Part shown: one piece after another, positions 1 through 7,490 of the stretch | Numbering within the stretch: position 1 is the stretch's first letter | How the letters are laid out: each line of letters starts with the position of its first letter | Assembly (NCBI RefSeq): GCF_004005475.1 | Contig: NZ_RZTZ01000003.1 | Span: 310,001 to 374,000, forward strand | Reading direction: 5' to 3' | DNA: 64,000 nucleotides | Source: Niallia taxi | GTDB taxonomy: Bacteria; Bacillota; Bacilli; Bacillales; Cytobacillaceae | Translations under genes and position numbers: made by a program | The notes under the pieces: generated by a model | What the model was told of the DNA's origin: nothing | Database searches by the model: none | What the model saw: only the letters and a program-made list of their open reading frames with translations

Positions 1-207
1 ACCATCTTGTGAGTTACGAGATGCTTGATCCAAACCGCGGATTTGGCCACGCATTTTTTCAGAGATTGCTAGTCCAGCAGCGTCATCACCAGCACGGTTG
101 ATACGTTGTCCTGAAGACAATTTCTCCATTGATTTAGATTGAGCAGTTGTTGCAGAGCTCAATTGACGGTATGTGTTTAATGCAGCGATATTGTGATTAA
201 TTCTCAT
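1..207 (-). CDS. hag: Flagellin, N-terminal part (third tandem copy, cut by window edge)
   Basis: The first 69 codons of a flagellin are present; the rest lies outside the window. The translation begins [20 protein letters not shown] and is almost identical to the N termini of the two complete flagellins to its right. This conserved D0/D1 helix polymerises in the filament. The ATG is preceded by GGAGGAAAATTAAT, so the ribosome-binding site decides the start. It has its own sigma-D promoter and CsrA-type leader hairpin, like its neighbours. Whether the full gene is intact, and how its central region differs, cannot be seen. Confidence 0.95.
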   Translation of the reverse strand, partial: MRINHNIAALNTYRQLSSATTAQSKSMEKLSSGQRINRAGDDAAGLAISEKMRGQIRGLDQASRNSQDG

Positions 208-233
208 ATTAATTTTCCTCCTTGAATTTAAGT

Positions 234-251
234 GTCCACATCCTTGTGGAC
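234..251 (-). promoter_or_regulatory. CsrA-type leader hairpin of the third flagellin gene
   Basis: In the mRNA this reads GUCCACAAGGAUGUGGAC: a perfect 7-bp stem that presents AGGA in a four-base loop. The core ACARGGAUGU matches the CsrA consensus (RUACARGGAUGU). It lies about 27 bases upstream of the start codon, and the Shine-Dalgarno GGAGG offers a second GGA. This matches the two-site arrangement known for the B. subtilis hag leader. CsrA binding is inferred. Confidence 0.75.
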
Positions 252-303
252 TTTATTGTTTTTTGGATTAGGGAAACTGGTGCTCCTCCCCTCTCTAATA
301 TAT

Positions 304-329
304 ATATCGGTAGATCATTTTTTTGTTTA
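304..329 (-). promoter_or_regulatory. Sigma-D promoter of the third flagellin gene
   Basis: Read on the minus strand this is TAAA-N14-ACCGATAT, one mismatch from the sigma-D consensus TAAA-N14-16-GCCGATAT. It lies about 95 bases upstream of the start codon, and the two other flagellin genes have the same geometry. Confidence 0.85.
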
Positions 330-440
330 ACTTTTATTTAGATTAATTTCATGGTAGGTTATACCAATCCAAACAATTAAAACTATAGGTTTTAACTATA
401 TAAAGTAATCACTGTTAATTAAAATATTAGTTAACCTGTG

Positions 441-483
441 AAAATAAAAAGGGAATGCCTCGAAATTCAGGCATTCCTTTTTT
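441..483 (-). terminator. Intrinsic terminator after flagellin gene 1
   Basis: Arms ggaatgcct and aggcattcc (9 bp, 8-base loop) are flanked by A-rich and T-rich runs. It can act on the minus strand just after the flagellin stop and separates this gene from the next flagellin gene to the left. Confidence 0.85.
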
Positions 484-498
484 AAAACATATTATTAA

Positions 499-1308
499 TT
501 ATTGAAGTAATTGTAGTACGCCTTGTGGCTGTTGGTTTGCTTGTGCAAGCATTGATTGCGCTGCTTGAGAAAGAATAGAGTTCTTCGTTTGCGTCATCAT
601 TTCTTTCGCCATGTCTACGTCACGAACGCGGGATTCGGCAGCCGTCAAGTTCTCAGATGATGTATCTAAGTTGTTGATTGTGTGCTCTAGGCGATTTTGC
701 AATGCACCAAGGTTTGAACGTTGGGTAGAAACTGTTTTGATTGCATCATCCAACTTAGAGATAGATGAACTTGCAGCTGAGTTTGATCCTACGCTGATTG
801 AACCAATAGATAATCCAGTACTATCCATCTTAGAGATAGAGAAGTTGATAGTTTGTCCATCATTAGCTCCAACTTGTAGAGTTACAGAGAATGAACCACC
901 TAGTAGGTTTTGTGTGTTGAATTCCGTTGTATTAGCAATACGGTCAACTTCTTTTGTTAATTGGTCTATTTCTGTTTTGATTTGCGCTCTATCATCACTC
1001 GTGTTTGTATCGTTACCACCTTGAACGGCTAGCTCACGCATACGTTGCAGAATTGCATGTGTTTCGTTCAATGCACCTTCAGCTGTTTGGATTAAAGAGA
1101 TACCATCTTGTGAGTTACGAGATGCTTGATCCAAGCCGCGGATTTGTCCACGCATTTTTTCAGAAATAGCCAGTCCAGCAGCATCGTCACCAGCACGGTT
1201 GATGCGTTGACCTGAAGATAATTTTTCCATTGATTTAGATTGAGCGTTTGTTGCAGAGCTTAATTGACGGTATGTGTTTAATGCAGCGATATTATGGTTG
1301 ATTCTCAT
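499..1308 (-). CDS. hag: Flagellin (complete copy 1)
   Basis: This 269-residue protein is the structural subunit of the flagellar filament. It has the conserved N-terminal D0/D1 helices ([20 protein letters not shown] and [20 protein letters not shown]) and the C-terminal helix ending QANQQPQGVLQLLQ. The central region is short, so the D2/D3 outer domains are absent and the protein is smaller than B. subtilis Hag (304). The ATG at 1308 follows GGGAGGAAGAATTACA; an upstream in-frame extension would run into the leader hairpin and was rejected. It differs from copy 2 mainly between about residues 105 and 195. It has its own sigma-D promoter, leader hairpin and terminator, so it is monocistronic. 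Confidence 0.97.
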   Translation of the reverse strand: MRINHNIAALNTYRQLSSATNAQSKSMEKLSSGQRINRAGDDAAGLAISEKMRGQIRGLDQASRNSQDGISLIQTAEGALNETHAILQRMRELAVQGGNDTNTSDDRAQIKTEIDQLTKEVDRIANTTEFNTQNLLGGSFSVTLQVGANDGQTINFSISKMDSTGLSIGSISVGSNSAASSSISKLDDAIKTVSTQRSNLGALQNRLEHTINNLDTSSENLTAAESRVRDVDMAKEMMTQTKNSILSQAAQSMLAQANQQPQGVLQLLQ

Positions 1309-1335
1309 TGTAATTCTTCCTCCCTGAATGTAAGT

Positions 1336-1353
1336 GTCCACATCCTTGTAGAC
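1336..1353 (-). promoter_or_regulatory. CsrA-type leader hairpin of flagellin gene 1
   Basis: The mRNA reads GUCUACAAGGAUGUGGAC. The stem differs from the other two copies by one base, but a U-G wobble keeps the pairing. The loop AGGA and core ACAAGGAUGU are unchanged. This looks like selection for the RNA structure. Confidence 0.75.
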
Positions 1354-1408
1354 GTTTAGTGTTTTTATGATTGGGAAAGTTCTGCAGCTCTTTCCCTCTC
1401 TACTTTAT

Positions 1409-1434
1409 ATATCGGGAAGTCGATTCTCTCATTA
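1409..1434 (-). promoter_or_regulatory. Sigma-D promoter of flagellin gene 1
   Basis: The minus strand reads TAAT-N14-CCCGATAT. Each element has one mismatch to the sigma-D consensus, and the spacing equals that of the other flagellin promoters here. It lies about 100 bases upstream of the ATG. Confidence 0.8.
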
Positions 1435-1504
1435 ACAAGTAGATATTCCCAATAACTTTCCTTCAGGGCTTTTATGTATTAATAAAAATAGAATCGAATA
1501 ACTT

Positions 1505-1541
1505 AAAAACAAAAAAGGACTGTCTAAAAATAGACAATCCT
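1505..1541 (-). terminator. Intrinsic terminator after flagellin gene 2
   Basis: Arms aggactgtcta and tagacaatcct pair over 11 bp (one G-U wobble in RNA) around a four-base loop. A T-run follows in the minus direction. It lies about 25 bases past the stop codon. Confidence 0.85.
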
Positions 1542-1565
1542 CTTTTGATAAAAAAATGATAAAGA

Positions 1566-2375
1566 TTATTGAAGTAATTGTAATACGCCTTGTGGCTGTT
1601 GGTTTGCCTGTGCAAGCATTGATTGCGCTGCTTGAGAAAGAATAGAGTTCTTCGTTTGGTTCATCATTTCTTTTGCCATGTCTACGTCACGAACACGAGA
1701 TTCAGCAGCAGTCAAGTTCTCAGAAGATGTATCCAAGTTGTTGATTGTGTGCTCTAGGCGGTTTTGTAATGCACCAAGGTTTGAGCGTTGTGTAGAAACT
1801 GTTTTGATTGCTTCATCCAATTTAGAGATAGATGAGCTTGCAGCTGAGTTTGAAGTCACGCTAAGTGATCCAACAGATAATCCAGCGCTATTCATCTTAG
1901 AAATAGAGAAGTTGATAGTTTGTCCATCATTAGCTCCAACTTGTAGAGTTGCAGAGAATGAACCACCTAGTAGGTTTTGCGTGTTGAACTCAGTTGTATT
2001 AGCAATACGATCAATTTCAGAAGTCAATTGTGTTAATTCTGTTTGAATTTGAGTTCTGTCATCAGTAGTGTTCGTATCGTTACCACCTTGAACAGCTAGC
2101 TCACGCATACGTTGAAGGATTGCATGTGTTTCGTTCAATGCACCTTCAGCTGTTTGGATTAAAGAGATACCATCTTGTGAGTTACGAGATGCTTGATCCA
2201 AACCGCGGATTTGTCCACGCATTTTTTCAGAGATTGCTAGTCCAGCAGCGTCGTCACCAGCACGGTTGATACGTTGACCTGAAGACAATTTCTCCATTGA
2301 TTTAGATTGAGCAGTTGTTGCAGAGCTCAATTGACGGTAAGTGTTTAATGCAGCAATATTATGATTAATTCTCAT
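1566..2375 (-). CDS. hag: Flagellin (complete copy 2, next to csrA)
   Basis: This 269-residue filament subunit has the same architecture as copy 1. The conserved ends are nearly identical and the middle carries scattered substitutions (for example TELTQLTSEID against TEIDQLTKEVD). The ATG at 2375 follows GGAGGAGAAATTTACA. This copy occupies the canonical hag position immediately downstream of csrA, so it is probably the ancestral one. Its promoter lies between csrA and the gene, and the leader carries a CsrA-type hairpin. Export needs FliS/FliW-type partners; FliW is encoded two genes upstream. Confidence 0.97.
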   Translation of the reverse strand: MRINHNIAALNTYRQLSSATTAQSKSMEKLSSGQRINRAGDDAAGLAISEKMRGQIRGLDQASRNSQDGISLIQTAEGALNETHAILQRMRELAVQGGNDTNTTDDRTQIQTELTQLTSEIDRIANTTEFNTQNLLGGSFSATLQVGANDGQTINFSISKMNSAGLSVGSLSVTSNSAASSSISKLDEAIKTVSTQRSNLGALQNRLEHTINNLDTSSENLTAAESRVRDVDMAKEMMNQTKNSILSQAAQSMLAQANQQPQGVLQLLQ

Positions 2376-2402
2376 TGTAAATTTCTCCTCCGTGAATGTT
2401 CT

Positions 2403-2420
2403 GTCCACATCCTTGTGGAC
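2403..2420 (-). promoter_or_regulatory. CsrA-type leader hairpin of flagellin gene 2
   Basis: The mRNA reads GUCCACAAGGAUGUGGAC, with a perfect 7-bp stem and AGGA loop. It is identical to the hairpin before the third flagellin copy. Together with the GGAGGAG ribosome-binding site it gives two GGA sites for one CsrA dimer, as known for B. subtilis hag. Confidence 0.78.
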
Positions 2421-2472
2421 TTCATTTTTTAGGATTGGGGAAGGTCGGCCGCCCTTCCCCTCTCTAACTTAT

Positions 2473-2498
2473 ATATCGGCAGGAGAATTTTTTATTTA
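2473..2498 (-). promoter_or_regulatory. Sigma-D promoter of flagellin gene 2
   Basis: The minus strand reads TAAA-N14-GCCGATAT, a perfect match to the sigma-D consensus. It starts just after the csrA stop codon. Confidence 0.92.
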
Positions 2499-2515
2499 AT
2501 ATTTTTTATACTTTT

Positions 2516-2737
2516 TTATTGGTTTTTTTTAAAGACATTTAAAACACTGCTTATATCGACAGATGCTGCTTTATTCTCGTTATAAATTTGATCAAAAATT
2601 TCCTTGCGGTGTATTTCAACTTGTTTAGGTGCTTTTATGCCTATCTTCACTTGGTCTCCGCTGACAGATACGACGGTCAATTCAATATCATTGCCTATTT
2701 TGATTACTTCTCCAACTTTTCTTGATAGTACAAGCAT
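2516..2737 (-). CDS. csrA: CsrA, translational repressor of flagellin
   Basis: This 73-residue RNA-binding protein starts [15 protein letters not shown] and has the [11 protein letters not shown] core and the IHRKEI helix start of the CsrA family. B. subtilis CsrA has 74 residues. It binds GGA motifs in hag leaders and blocks ribosome access. It follows fliW with a four-base gap, and its ribosome-binding site GGTGAGGAG overlaps the fliW end, so the two are translationally linked. FliW antagonises CsrA, and cytoplasmic Hag sequesters FliW. All parts of this loop are encoded here. Confidence 0.97.
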   Translation of the reverse strand: MLVLSRKVGEVIKIGNDIELTVVSVSGDQVKIGIKAPKQVEIHRKEIFDQIYNENKAASVDISSVLNVFKKNQ

Positions 2738-2741
2738 CTCC

Positions 2742-3188
2742 TCACCCCTTTACCGCTTCTGATTGTTGTGAAAAAATACTGTGCTTTGTTTTATAATGCG
2801 GCAGGTTCAGAATGATTTGCTGGGCCTTATTGTTTTTCATGTTCAACACAATAGGTGCTTGCAGGTTAGCTGTTGATTTTGGAAATGGGTCCTGCACTGT
2901 CAGAATGGTAAACAAGAGAACTTCTTTTTCAGACTCTAACTCTAAAAAGCTTGTGATAGGCTCTTCCAGGTCGAACTCATATTCCTTGAAAAAAACAAAA
3001 GGATTGGCAATAACAAAACCAAGGTTTTCATTTGTTACTGATTGAAGGATAAAAACATGCTCTTGCTCATCGATTGGCAAAATAACAAACTGTCTTTCCT
3101 CTTCAAAAGCAGGAATTCCCTTTGGAAAATGGATTATTTCCTTGTCTGTTATTTCTTTTTCTCCATGAAATCTTGTATTGATTTTCAA
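2742..3188 (-). CDS. fliW: FliW, flagellar assembly factor and CsrA antagonist
   Basis: This 148-residue protein has the FliW signature near its start ([12 protein letters not shown]) and [16 protein letters not shown]. FliW binds either flagellin or CsrA, which couples flagellin export to hag translation. The start is TTG at 3188, preceded by AAAAGGACTGATGTAA; no in-frame ATG fits. It lies between yviE and csrA, as in B. subtilis. Confidence 0.95.
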   Translation of the reverse strand: MKINTRFHGEKEITDKEIIHFPKGIPAFEEERQFVILPIDEQEHVFILQSVTNENLGFVIANPFVFFKEYEFDLEEPITSFLELESEKEVLLFTILTVQDPFPKSTANLQAPIVLNMKNNKAQQIILNLPHYKTKHSIFSQQSEAVKG

Positions 3189-3202
3189 TTACATCAGTCC
3201 TT

Positions 3203-3793
3203 TTAGTTTGATTGTTGATAGTTTACCCCATTGGACTTTAAATTTTCAAAATGAATTTCTAAACTTGGATATTGAACTAACTCTGTGATAACCTTCCCAG
3301 GCGTATAATCGATTATTGGCTTATTTTGGTTCACTTCAATAATTGGATCACGAGTTTCAACATTTGTTTTTACATAGCCAGGATCATAGTTAATTTTGAC
3401 ACTATTTGCTGGCGGTATCCAGCCGAGCCCAAACTCCTTCTGAGGACCCTCGCTGTTTCGCTTAGCAATTGCTTGGATTGGCTTCCCTTTATTTTGAATT
3501 GCTCCAAGCTGGTCTGCTTCCTGCACTCGCCTTGCAATCCCCTTCAGCCATTCCTGGCGGCCTTTTCGAACATAATCATCAATGAATCTTTCTCTTGTTT
3601 TCATTCCTTCATATGCTCTCGCTTCTGTTTGATCAATTGTTAAGGTGGCTGCCTTTTTATCGATTGTCAGAATCGCCTCTGGTTGCTCAATATGCAAATC
3701 AGCAGGCCTTTGCTCCATAGAAACTTGTGGTTGGAGTATTGTCAGTCCTAGCTTGCCAGGCGTTGATTCAATTCTAATTTGCGGAATTTGCAT
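3203..3793 (-). CDS. yviE: YviE-like flagellar-operon protein (DUF6470 type)
   Basis: This 196-residue protein has no firmly known function and lies at the yviE position between flgL and fliW. The N terminus has repeated short beta motifs (LHIEQPEAILTID and ATLTIDQTEA). A basic helical middle follows (FIDDYVRKGRQEWLKG), then a segment containing IPPANSVKINYDPGYV. There is no signal peptide or membrane segment. The ATG at 3793 is chosen because AAAGGAG lies about 10 bases upstream; the GTG three codons earlier is too close to that site. An intrinsic terminator hairpin lies directly before the ribosome-binding site, so expression may depend on read-through or on a local promoter. Confidence 0.85.
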   Translation of the reverse strand: MQIPQIRIESTPGKLGLTILQPQVSMEQRPADLHIEQPEAILTIDKKAATLTIDQTEARAYEGMKTRERFIDDYVRKGRQEWLKGIARRVQEADQLGAIQNKGKPIQAIAKRNSEGPQKEFGLGWIPPANSVKINYDPGYVKTNVETRDPIIEVNQNKPIIDYTPGKVITELVQYPSLEIHFENLKSNGVNYQQSN

Positions 3794-3812
3794 ACAAAAC
3801 ACTCTCCTTTCT

Positions 3813-3844
3813 ATAAAAAAAAGCTATTCCTTTCAGAATAGCTT
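3813..3844 (-). terminator. Intrinsic terminator between flgL and yviE
   Basis: Arms aagctattc and gaatagctt (9 bp, 6-base loop) are followed in the minus direction by eight T residues. The T-run ends about two bases before the yviE ribosome-binding site. It should stop or attenuate flagellar-operon transcripts before yviE-fliW-csrA. Confidence 0.85.
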
Positions 3845-3936
3845 CACTGTTTCTCCTAATATTCAGGTGATATTTGACATAGATAGATGTTCAAAAATGA
3901 GCTCACCAGCCTGAATAATGAAGGAACTTGCTTACA

Positions 3937-4824
3937 TCATCTCAAAAAGTCAATTAAGGAAGTTTGGATGATTTTTGCTCCTACACTCAATGAAGCATTA
4001 TGAACACTTTGCTGAACAGACAGGTTTGTGATGGCAACTTCCATATCGACGTCTTCATTGTCTGAAAGAACCTTGTTCGCAAGTACTTCCTGTGCATCAA
4101 TTCTTGATTCAACCATTTCTAAACGGTTATATCTTGCACCAAGCTCTGACTTTTCGCTTGATAAAGAGTTCATGACAGAATCAAGTCTTGTCAGCAAATC
4201 ATCCAAGCCAGTATTATCGTTGTTTGCCATTTTGTCTTGGATTTCTTGAACAACATCAAACATCTCTTGATTGAATGTTGCAGGGTTCACGTTCGCTTTC
4301 ATAGTGACACCACTTGAAACCTCTACTTTATAGCTGTCAATCAACCCATCTGTTAAGTTTGCTGCGACCTGCGGTGGATCTCCTGCTGTTACAGGTGGAT
4401 TAGAAACATCTGTACCATGGAAAAGATATTTTCCATTTACCTTCGTGTTACCTACATTCACCAAATCTTCTTTGATTTGATTGATTTCCTCAGCGATTGC
4501 ATTTCTTTCATCCTTGCCGTTCGTATCTGTTTTACCTTGCACAAGCAATTCTCTGACACGGTCTAATCCTGAACTAGCCTGGTCCATTGCTGACTCTGAG
4601 TTATCCATCCACAGGTATAGCTCTGAAAGGTTACGTTTATACTGCTCTACCTCTGACAGGCTGGAGCGATAATACATCCCCTTCATCGCTACAACTGGAT
4701 CATCTGACGGCTTAGTGATTTTTTTTCCTGTTGATACTTGGTTAGATAATTGGTTCAGCTTATTATAACTGCTGCTAATATTACGCAAGCTGTTTGCTGA
4801 AAGCATTGATTGTGTTACGCGCAT
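3937..4824 (-). CDS. flgL: FlgL, hook-filament junction protein 2 (HAP3)
   Basis: This 295-residue protein (B. subtilis 298) forms the junction ring between FlgK and the filament. The N terminus MRVTQSMLSANSLRNI and the flagellin-like helices (LSNQVSTGKKITKPSDDPV) show this. The C terminus (VDMEVAITNLSVQQSVHNAS) is the matching D0/D1 helix. It is 11 bases from flgK, in the same operon. An intrinsic terminator follows about 90 bases downstream. Confidence 0.96.
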   Translation of the reverse strand: MRVTQSMLSANSLRNISSSYNKLNQLSNQVSTGKKITKPSDDPVVAMKGMYYRSSLSEVEQYKRNLSELYLWMDNSESAMDQASSGLDRVRELLVQGKTDTNGKDERNAIAEEINQIKEDLVNVGNTKVNGKYLFHGTDVSNPPVTAGDPPQVAANLTDGLIDSYKVEVSSGVTMKANVNPATFNQEMFDVVQEIQDKMANNDNTGLDDLLTRLDSVMNSLSSEKSELGARYNRLEMVESRIDAQEVLANKVLSDNEDVDMEVAITNLSVQQSVHNASLSVGAKIIQTSLIDFLR

Positions 4825-4835
4825 TGCTTAATCAC

Positions 4836-6398
4836 CTATCTCCCTCCGACACCCATGCCGTTTATTATCGTATCTAAAAGTTCATCCGTTAAAGAAATCA
4901 TTCTTGCAGCTGCATTATAAGCCTGCTGGAATTGAATCATATTCGTCATTTCTTCATCCAAAGAAACAGCGCTTGTACTCATTCGTTTATTTTCAACAGT
5001 CTGCTGTAGTGTTGTAGCATTGGATGACATCTTTTCTGCTTCCTGTGCACTAACTGCCATACTTCCGATTACACCTTCATAATAGTTACGGAAGTTAGAA
5101 GTCTGCGAATTATTTCCATAATCATAGCTTTGGTTGATGATGTCAGCCAATTTGCTAACAATTGTCGCATCCCCAAGTGTCGCTTTCGTTGGATCTGTAC
5201 CAGGATCAGCATTCGCAATATTATCTAAGCTGCTCTCGATGCTAGCGGAAATCGATATTCTGCTTGCAAAGCCGCTTCGATCTGTAATGGAACCATCAGC
5301 ACTTTCTGCATCAGCAAAGAAGGAAATAGACTGGTTTTCGCCTGCTTTAATTTCGTTCGGGCTCATCCCTTGCTGGTGAACCTCATTGAACTTTGTCGCA
5401 AATGTATATGCCAAATTATCTAATTCTGTCAGCATATCATTATATATTCCAGCTTTATTACCATCTGCATCTTCATAGCCATATGCTTCTACAATACTCT
5501 TTAATTTCCCAGTAGATTCATAGTCATTTATATTAATCTCGTTATCTCCGATTGTTATGCTTTTTACAGCACTATCATCAGCATTGCTGTTCACCTTAAA
5601 CGTATTATAACCATTTTTATCTACCAATGTTCCTAACGAGTTACCTTTATCATCAACAAGCGTAACAATTGCTTTTCCTTCTGCTTGTGCAAGTGAGTGG
5701 CCACCAGATGCTTCATAAGAGACTTTAATGTTTGCATACGAAGAAAGTTCATCAAGCAAGCTGTCCCTTTGATCATATAAATCATTTGGCAAGTAGCCAT
5801 TTGGCTCTACACTGCCAATTTGTTTGTTAACCTGGTCGAGCTGGCTAAGAATTGTATTTACAGCCTTTTCCGCAACACCAAGTTCATTTTTTGCATCACT
5901 TTTTTCTGCTGCTACTGTTTTATACAAATAGTTAAATGTTTCTGAAACGGCAATCCCACGCTGACGCACAACAGCACGTGCCCCTGAGTTCTGTGGGTCT
6001 GTTGCTAAATCCTGTAATGACTCCCAGAAAGAATCCATAGACGTAGACAGACCAGATTCAGATGGTTCATTCATAATTGTCTCTAAGTTACTTAATGCTG
6101 CAGAACGATTCTCCCAATAACCAAGCTTACTTGACTCTGAGCGGTATTGTGTATCAAGGAAGCTGTCTCTGATTCTATTTACAGAACCTGCAACAACACC
6201 TGTACCTAATTGACCGGCAATCCTTGGAGCATTTTGTCCAACTCCTGGAAAGCTTTGTGATTGCTCTAAATCTACTCTTTGACGAGTGTAGCCAAGTGTA
6301 TTAGCATTTGAAATATTGTTACCTGTTGTATAAAGTGCACTTTGCTGTGCGACTAGCCCTCTTCTGGCTGTTTCAAGCCCCATAAAGGTTGATCCCAT
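4836..6398 (-). CDS. flgK: FlgK, hook-associated protein 1
   Basis: This 520-residue protein (B. subtilis 507) forms the first junction zone at the hook tip. The N terminus has the rod/hook/HAP signature (GLETARRGLVAQQSALYTTG then NNISNANTLGYTRQR). The C terminus has the matching SLDEEMTNMIQFQQAYNAAA motif. The middle is variable. The ATG follows GGAGGATAATT. It is exported by the flagellar type III system, with FlgN, encoded just upstream, as chaperone. Confidence 0.97.
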   Translation of the reverse strand: MGSTFMGLETARRGLVAQQSALYTTGNNISNANTLGYTRQRVDLEQSQSFPGVGQNAPRIAGQLGTGVVAGSVNRIRDSFLDTQYRSESSKLGYWENRSAALSNLETIMNEPSESGLSTSMDSFWESLQDLATDPQNSGARAVVRQRGIAVSETFNYLYKTVAAEKSDAKNELGVAEKAVNTILSQLDQVNKQIGSVEPNGYLPNDLYDQRDSLLDELSSYANIKVSYEASGGHSLAQAEGKAIVTLVDDKGNSLGTLVDKNGYNTFKVNSNADDSAVKSITIGDNEININDYESTGKLKSIVEAYGYEDADGNKAGIYNDMLTELDNLAYTFATKFNEVHQQGMSPNEIKAGENQSISFFADAESADGSITDRSGFASRISISASIESSLDNIANADPGTDPTKATLGDATIVSKLADIINQSYDYGNNSQTSNFRNYYEGVIGSMAVSAQEAEKMSSNATTLQQTVENKRMSTSAVSLDEEMTNMIQFQQAYNAAARMISLTDELLDTIINGMGVGGR

Positions 6399-6410
6399 AA
6401 TTATCCTCCA

Positions 6411-6908
6411 TTATGCTTTCATATTTAAAAGACTGCTTGATATTTTTCCGATGCTGTCTGTTTGTACAGTGTTTCCATTTACCGGTTTTCCGTAGTTTAG
6501 GCTTTGCTTCGTTGGTTTTAACAAGCTTAATGATACATTTACAAATTGCATTGATTGTCTTAACAGCTGCTGATTCAACGTATTCGCATCTTTTAATTCA
6601 CTTATGATGCTGCGCAGCTTATCTGCTATTTCCCCTGCTCGCTTGGCATCTGCTGGCTGCAGCAGCTCCAGGCAATCTGAAATGGTAGGATTGTGAACGG
6701 TCTTGACAATTTTTCGGCAAACTTCCATTCTTGCCGCTTCCAGCTTTTGAATGCTCATGATTTGCGCTTGCTCATCTTTCATCACTTGCTGAAGGGACTC
6801 AATATCCCCCTTCTTTATGATCTCTGTTTTGTTTTTCGCCACCTCATACAGCTTTGCATGTGAGTTGACGAGCTCTTCCAGCACTTCAATCAATAAGGAC
6901 GCAGACAT
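6411..6908 (-). CDS. flgN: FlgN, export chaperone for FlgK/FlgL
   Basis: This 165-residue, helix-rich protein (B. subtilis YvyG/FlgN about 160) is the secretion chaperone for the hook-filament junction proteins. Its length, the EDIESL/QQVMKDEQAQ-type coiled-coil pattern and its place between flgM and flgK support the call; sequence conservation in this family is low. It shares the operon with flgM (21-base gap) and flgK (12-base gap). Confidence 0.88.
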   Translation of the reverse strand: MSASLLIEVLEELVNSHAKLYEVAKNKTEIIKKGDIESLQQVMKDEQAQIMSIQKLEAARMEVCRKIVKTVHNPTISDCLELLQPADAKRAGEIADKLRSIISELKDANTLNQQLLRQSMQFVNVSLSLLKPTKQSLNYGKPVNGNTVQTDSIGKISSSLLNMKA

Positions 6909-6929
6909 TAGAGACCCTCCTTCTAAAAA

Positions 6930-7208
6930 TTAGTTAGCTTGATTATTTTTCGTATAGAAATTCACGATGCTGCTTGCAACATCTTCTGCACGGACTTGAT
7001 ATGTGCCATTTTGGATTTCCTTTTTAAGTGCTTCAATTTTTTCAGTTCTTGCTTGTGACACTTGTGTCACTTGCTGAAGCTCTTTAGCTGCAGAAGAGAT
7101 TTCAATTTTATCTGTTCCCTTTACAGCCTCTGATTTTACTTGATCTATTTTATTGACTTGTTTTTTGTATGGGTTAATTCCTTGTGTTCCATAATTATTA
7201 ATTTTCAT
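6930..7208 (-). CDS. flgM: FlgM, anti-sigma-D factor
   Basis: This 92-residue protein (B. subtilis 88) holds sigma D until the hook is complete. It starts MKINNYGTQGINPYKKQ. The C-terminal half (ARTEKIEALKKEIQNGTYQV) is the typical FlgM sigma-binding helix with its GTYQV end. The ribosome-binding site is AGGA before ATTACG-ATG. It leads the flgM-flgN-flgK-flgL operon. A sigma-D promoter about 50 bases upstream gives feedback, because FlgM inhibits its own activator. Confidence 0.94.
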   Translation of the reverse strand: MKINNYGTQGINPYKKQVNKIDQVKSEAVKGTDKIEISSAAKELQQVTQVSQARTEKIEALKKEIQNGTYQVRAEDVASSIVNFYTKNNQAN

Positions 7209-7255
7209 CGTAATTCCTCGCTTTCTTTTTTCCGTACAGAAAAGCTCTACCTCTA

Positions 7256-7281
7256 GTATCGGATGATTAGCGTTTTATTTA
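7256..7281 (-). promoter_or_regulatory. Sigma-D promoter of flgM
   Basis: The minus strand reads TAAA-N14-TCCGATAC: a perfect -35, correct spacing, and two mismatches at the edges of the -10 element. A sigma-D promoter before flgM is known in B. subtilis. Confidence 0.75.
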
Positions 7282-7463
7282 AACATTTCCTTCGCTTTTT
7301 CTTAAAATGCGCCAAAAAGACTAATTTAAAACAAAAAAACCAAGAGTATTTTACTATATTGAAGAAATCGTGTCGTGAGGCTTGTTTCCTGGAGAGATAT
7401 GCAGAAGGAAAAGCAGAGTCATCTGGGCTGTCAAGCACAGCCCCAGATCATTAGTATCACACT

Positions 7464-7490
7464 CCACTTATTTTCCTGTAAAATAAGTGG
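7464..7490. other. Perfect 11-bp inverted repeat across the yvyF stop codon
   Basis: Arms ccacttatttt and aaaataagtgg flank a five-base loop. The hairpin includes the yvyF stop codon. There is no T-run on either side, so a standard terminator is unlikely. It may act as a 3' end stabiliser or processing site between the com/yvyF and flg transcripts. Confidence 0.6.

Noticed and set aside
611-1024. Long plus-strand open frame opposite flagellin copy 1 (a similar one lies opposite copy 2)
   Set aside because: It mirrors the codon pattern of the flagellin gene, has no ribosome-binding site, and no family resemblance.
1309-1341. In-frame N-terminal extension of flagellin copy 1 (and the like for copy 2)
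   Set aside because: The extension reads through the ribosome-binding site and into the leader hairpin; the conserved flagellin start [10 protein letters not shown] is directly preceded by GGAGG.
1-2375. Tandem flagellin array as an assembly duplication
   Set aside because: The copies differ at many positions in the centre, in the promoters and in the terminators, so they are real paralogues rather than a repeated contig end; long reads could still confirm this.
7419-7451. Hairpin agatgacccaga-type repeat (atctgggctgt / acagccccagat) as a terminator
   Set aside because: A stem with one bulge is visible, but no T-run follows on either strand; only the nearby 11-bp hairpin was listed.
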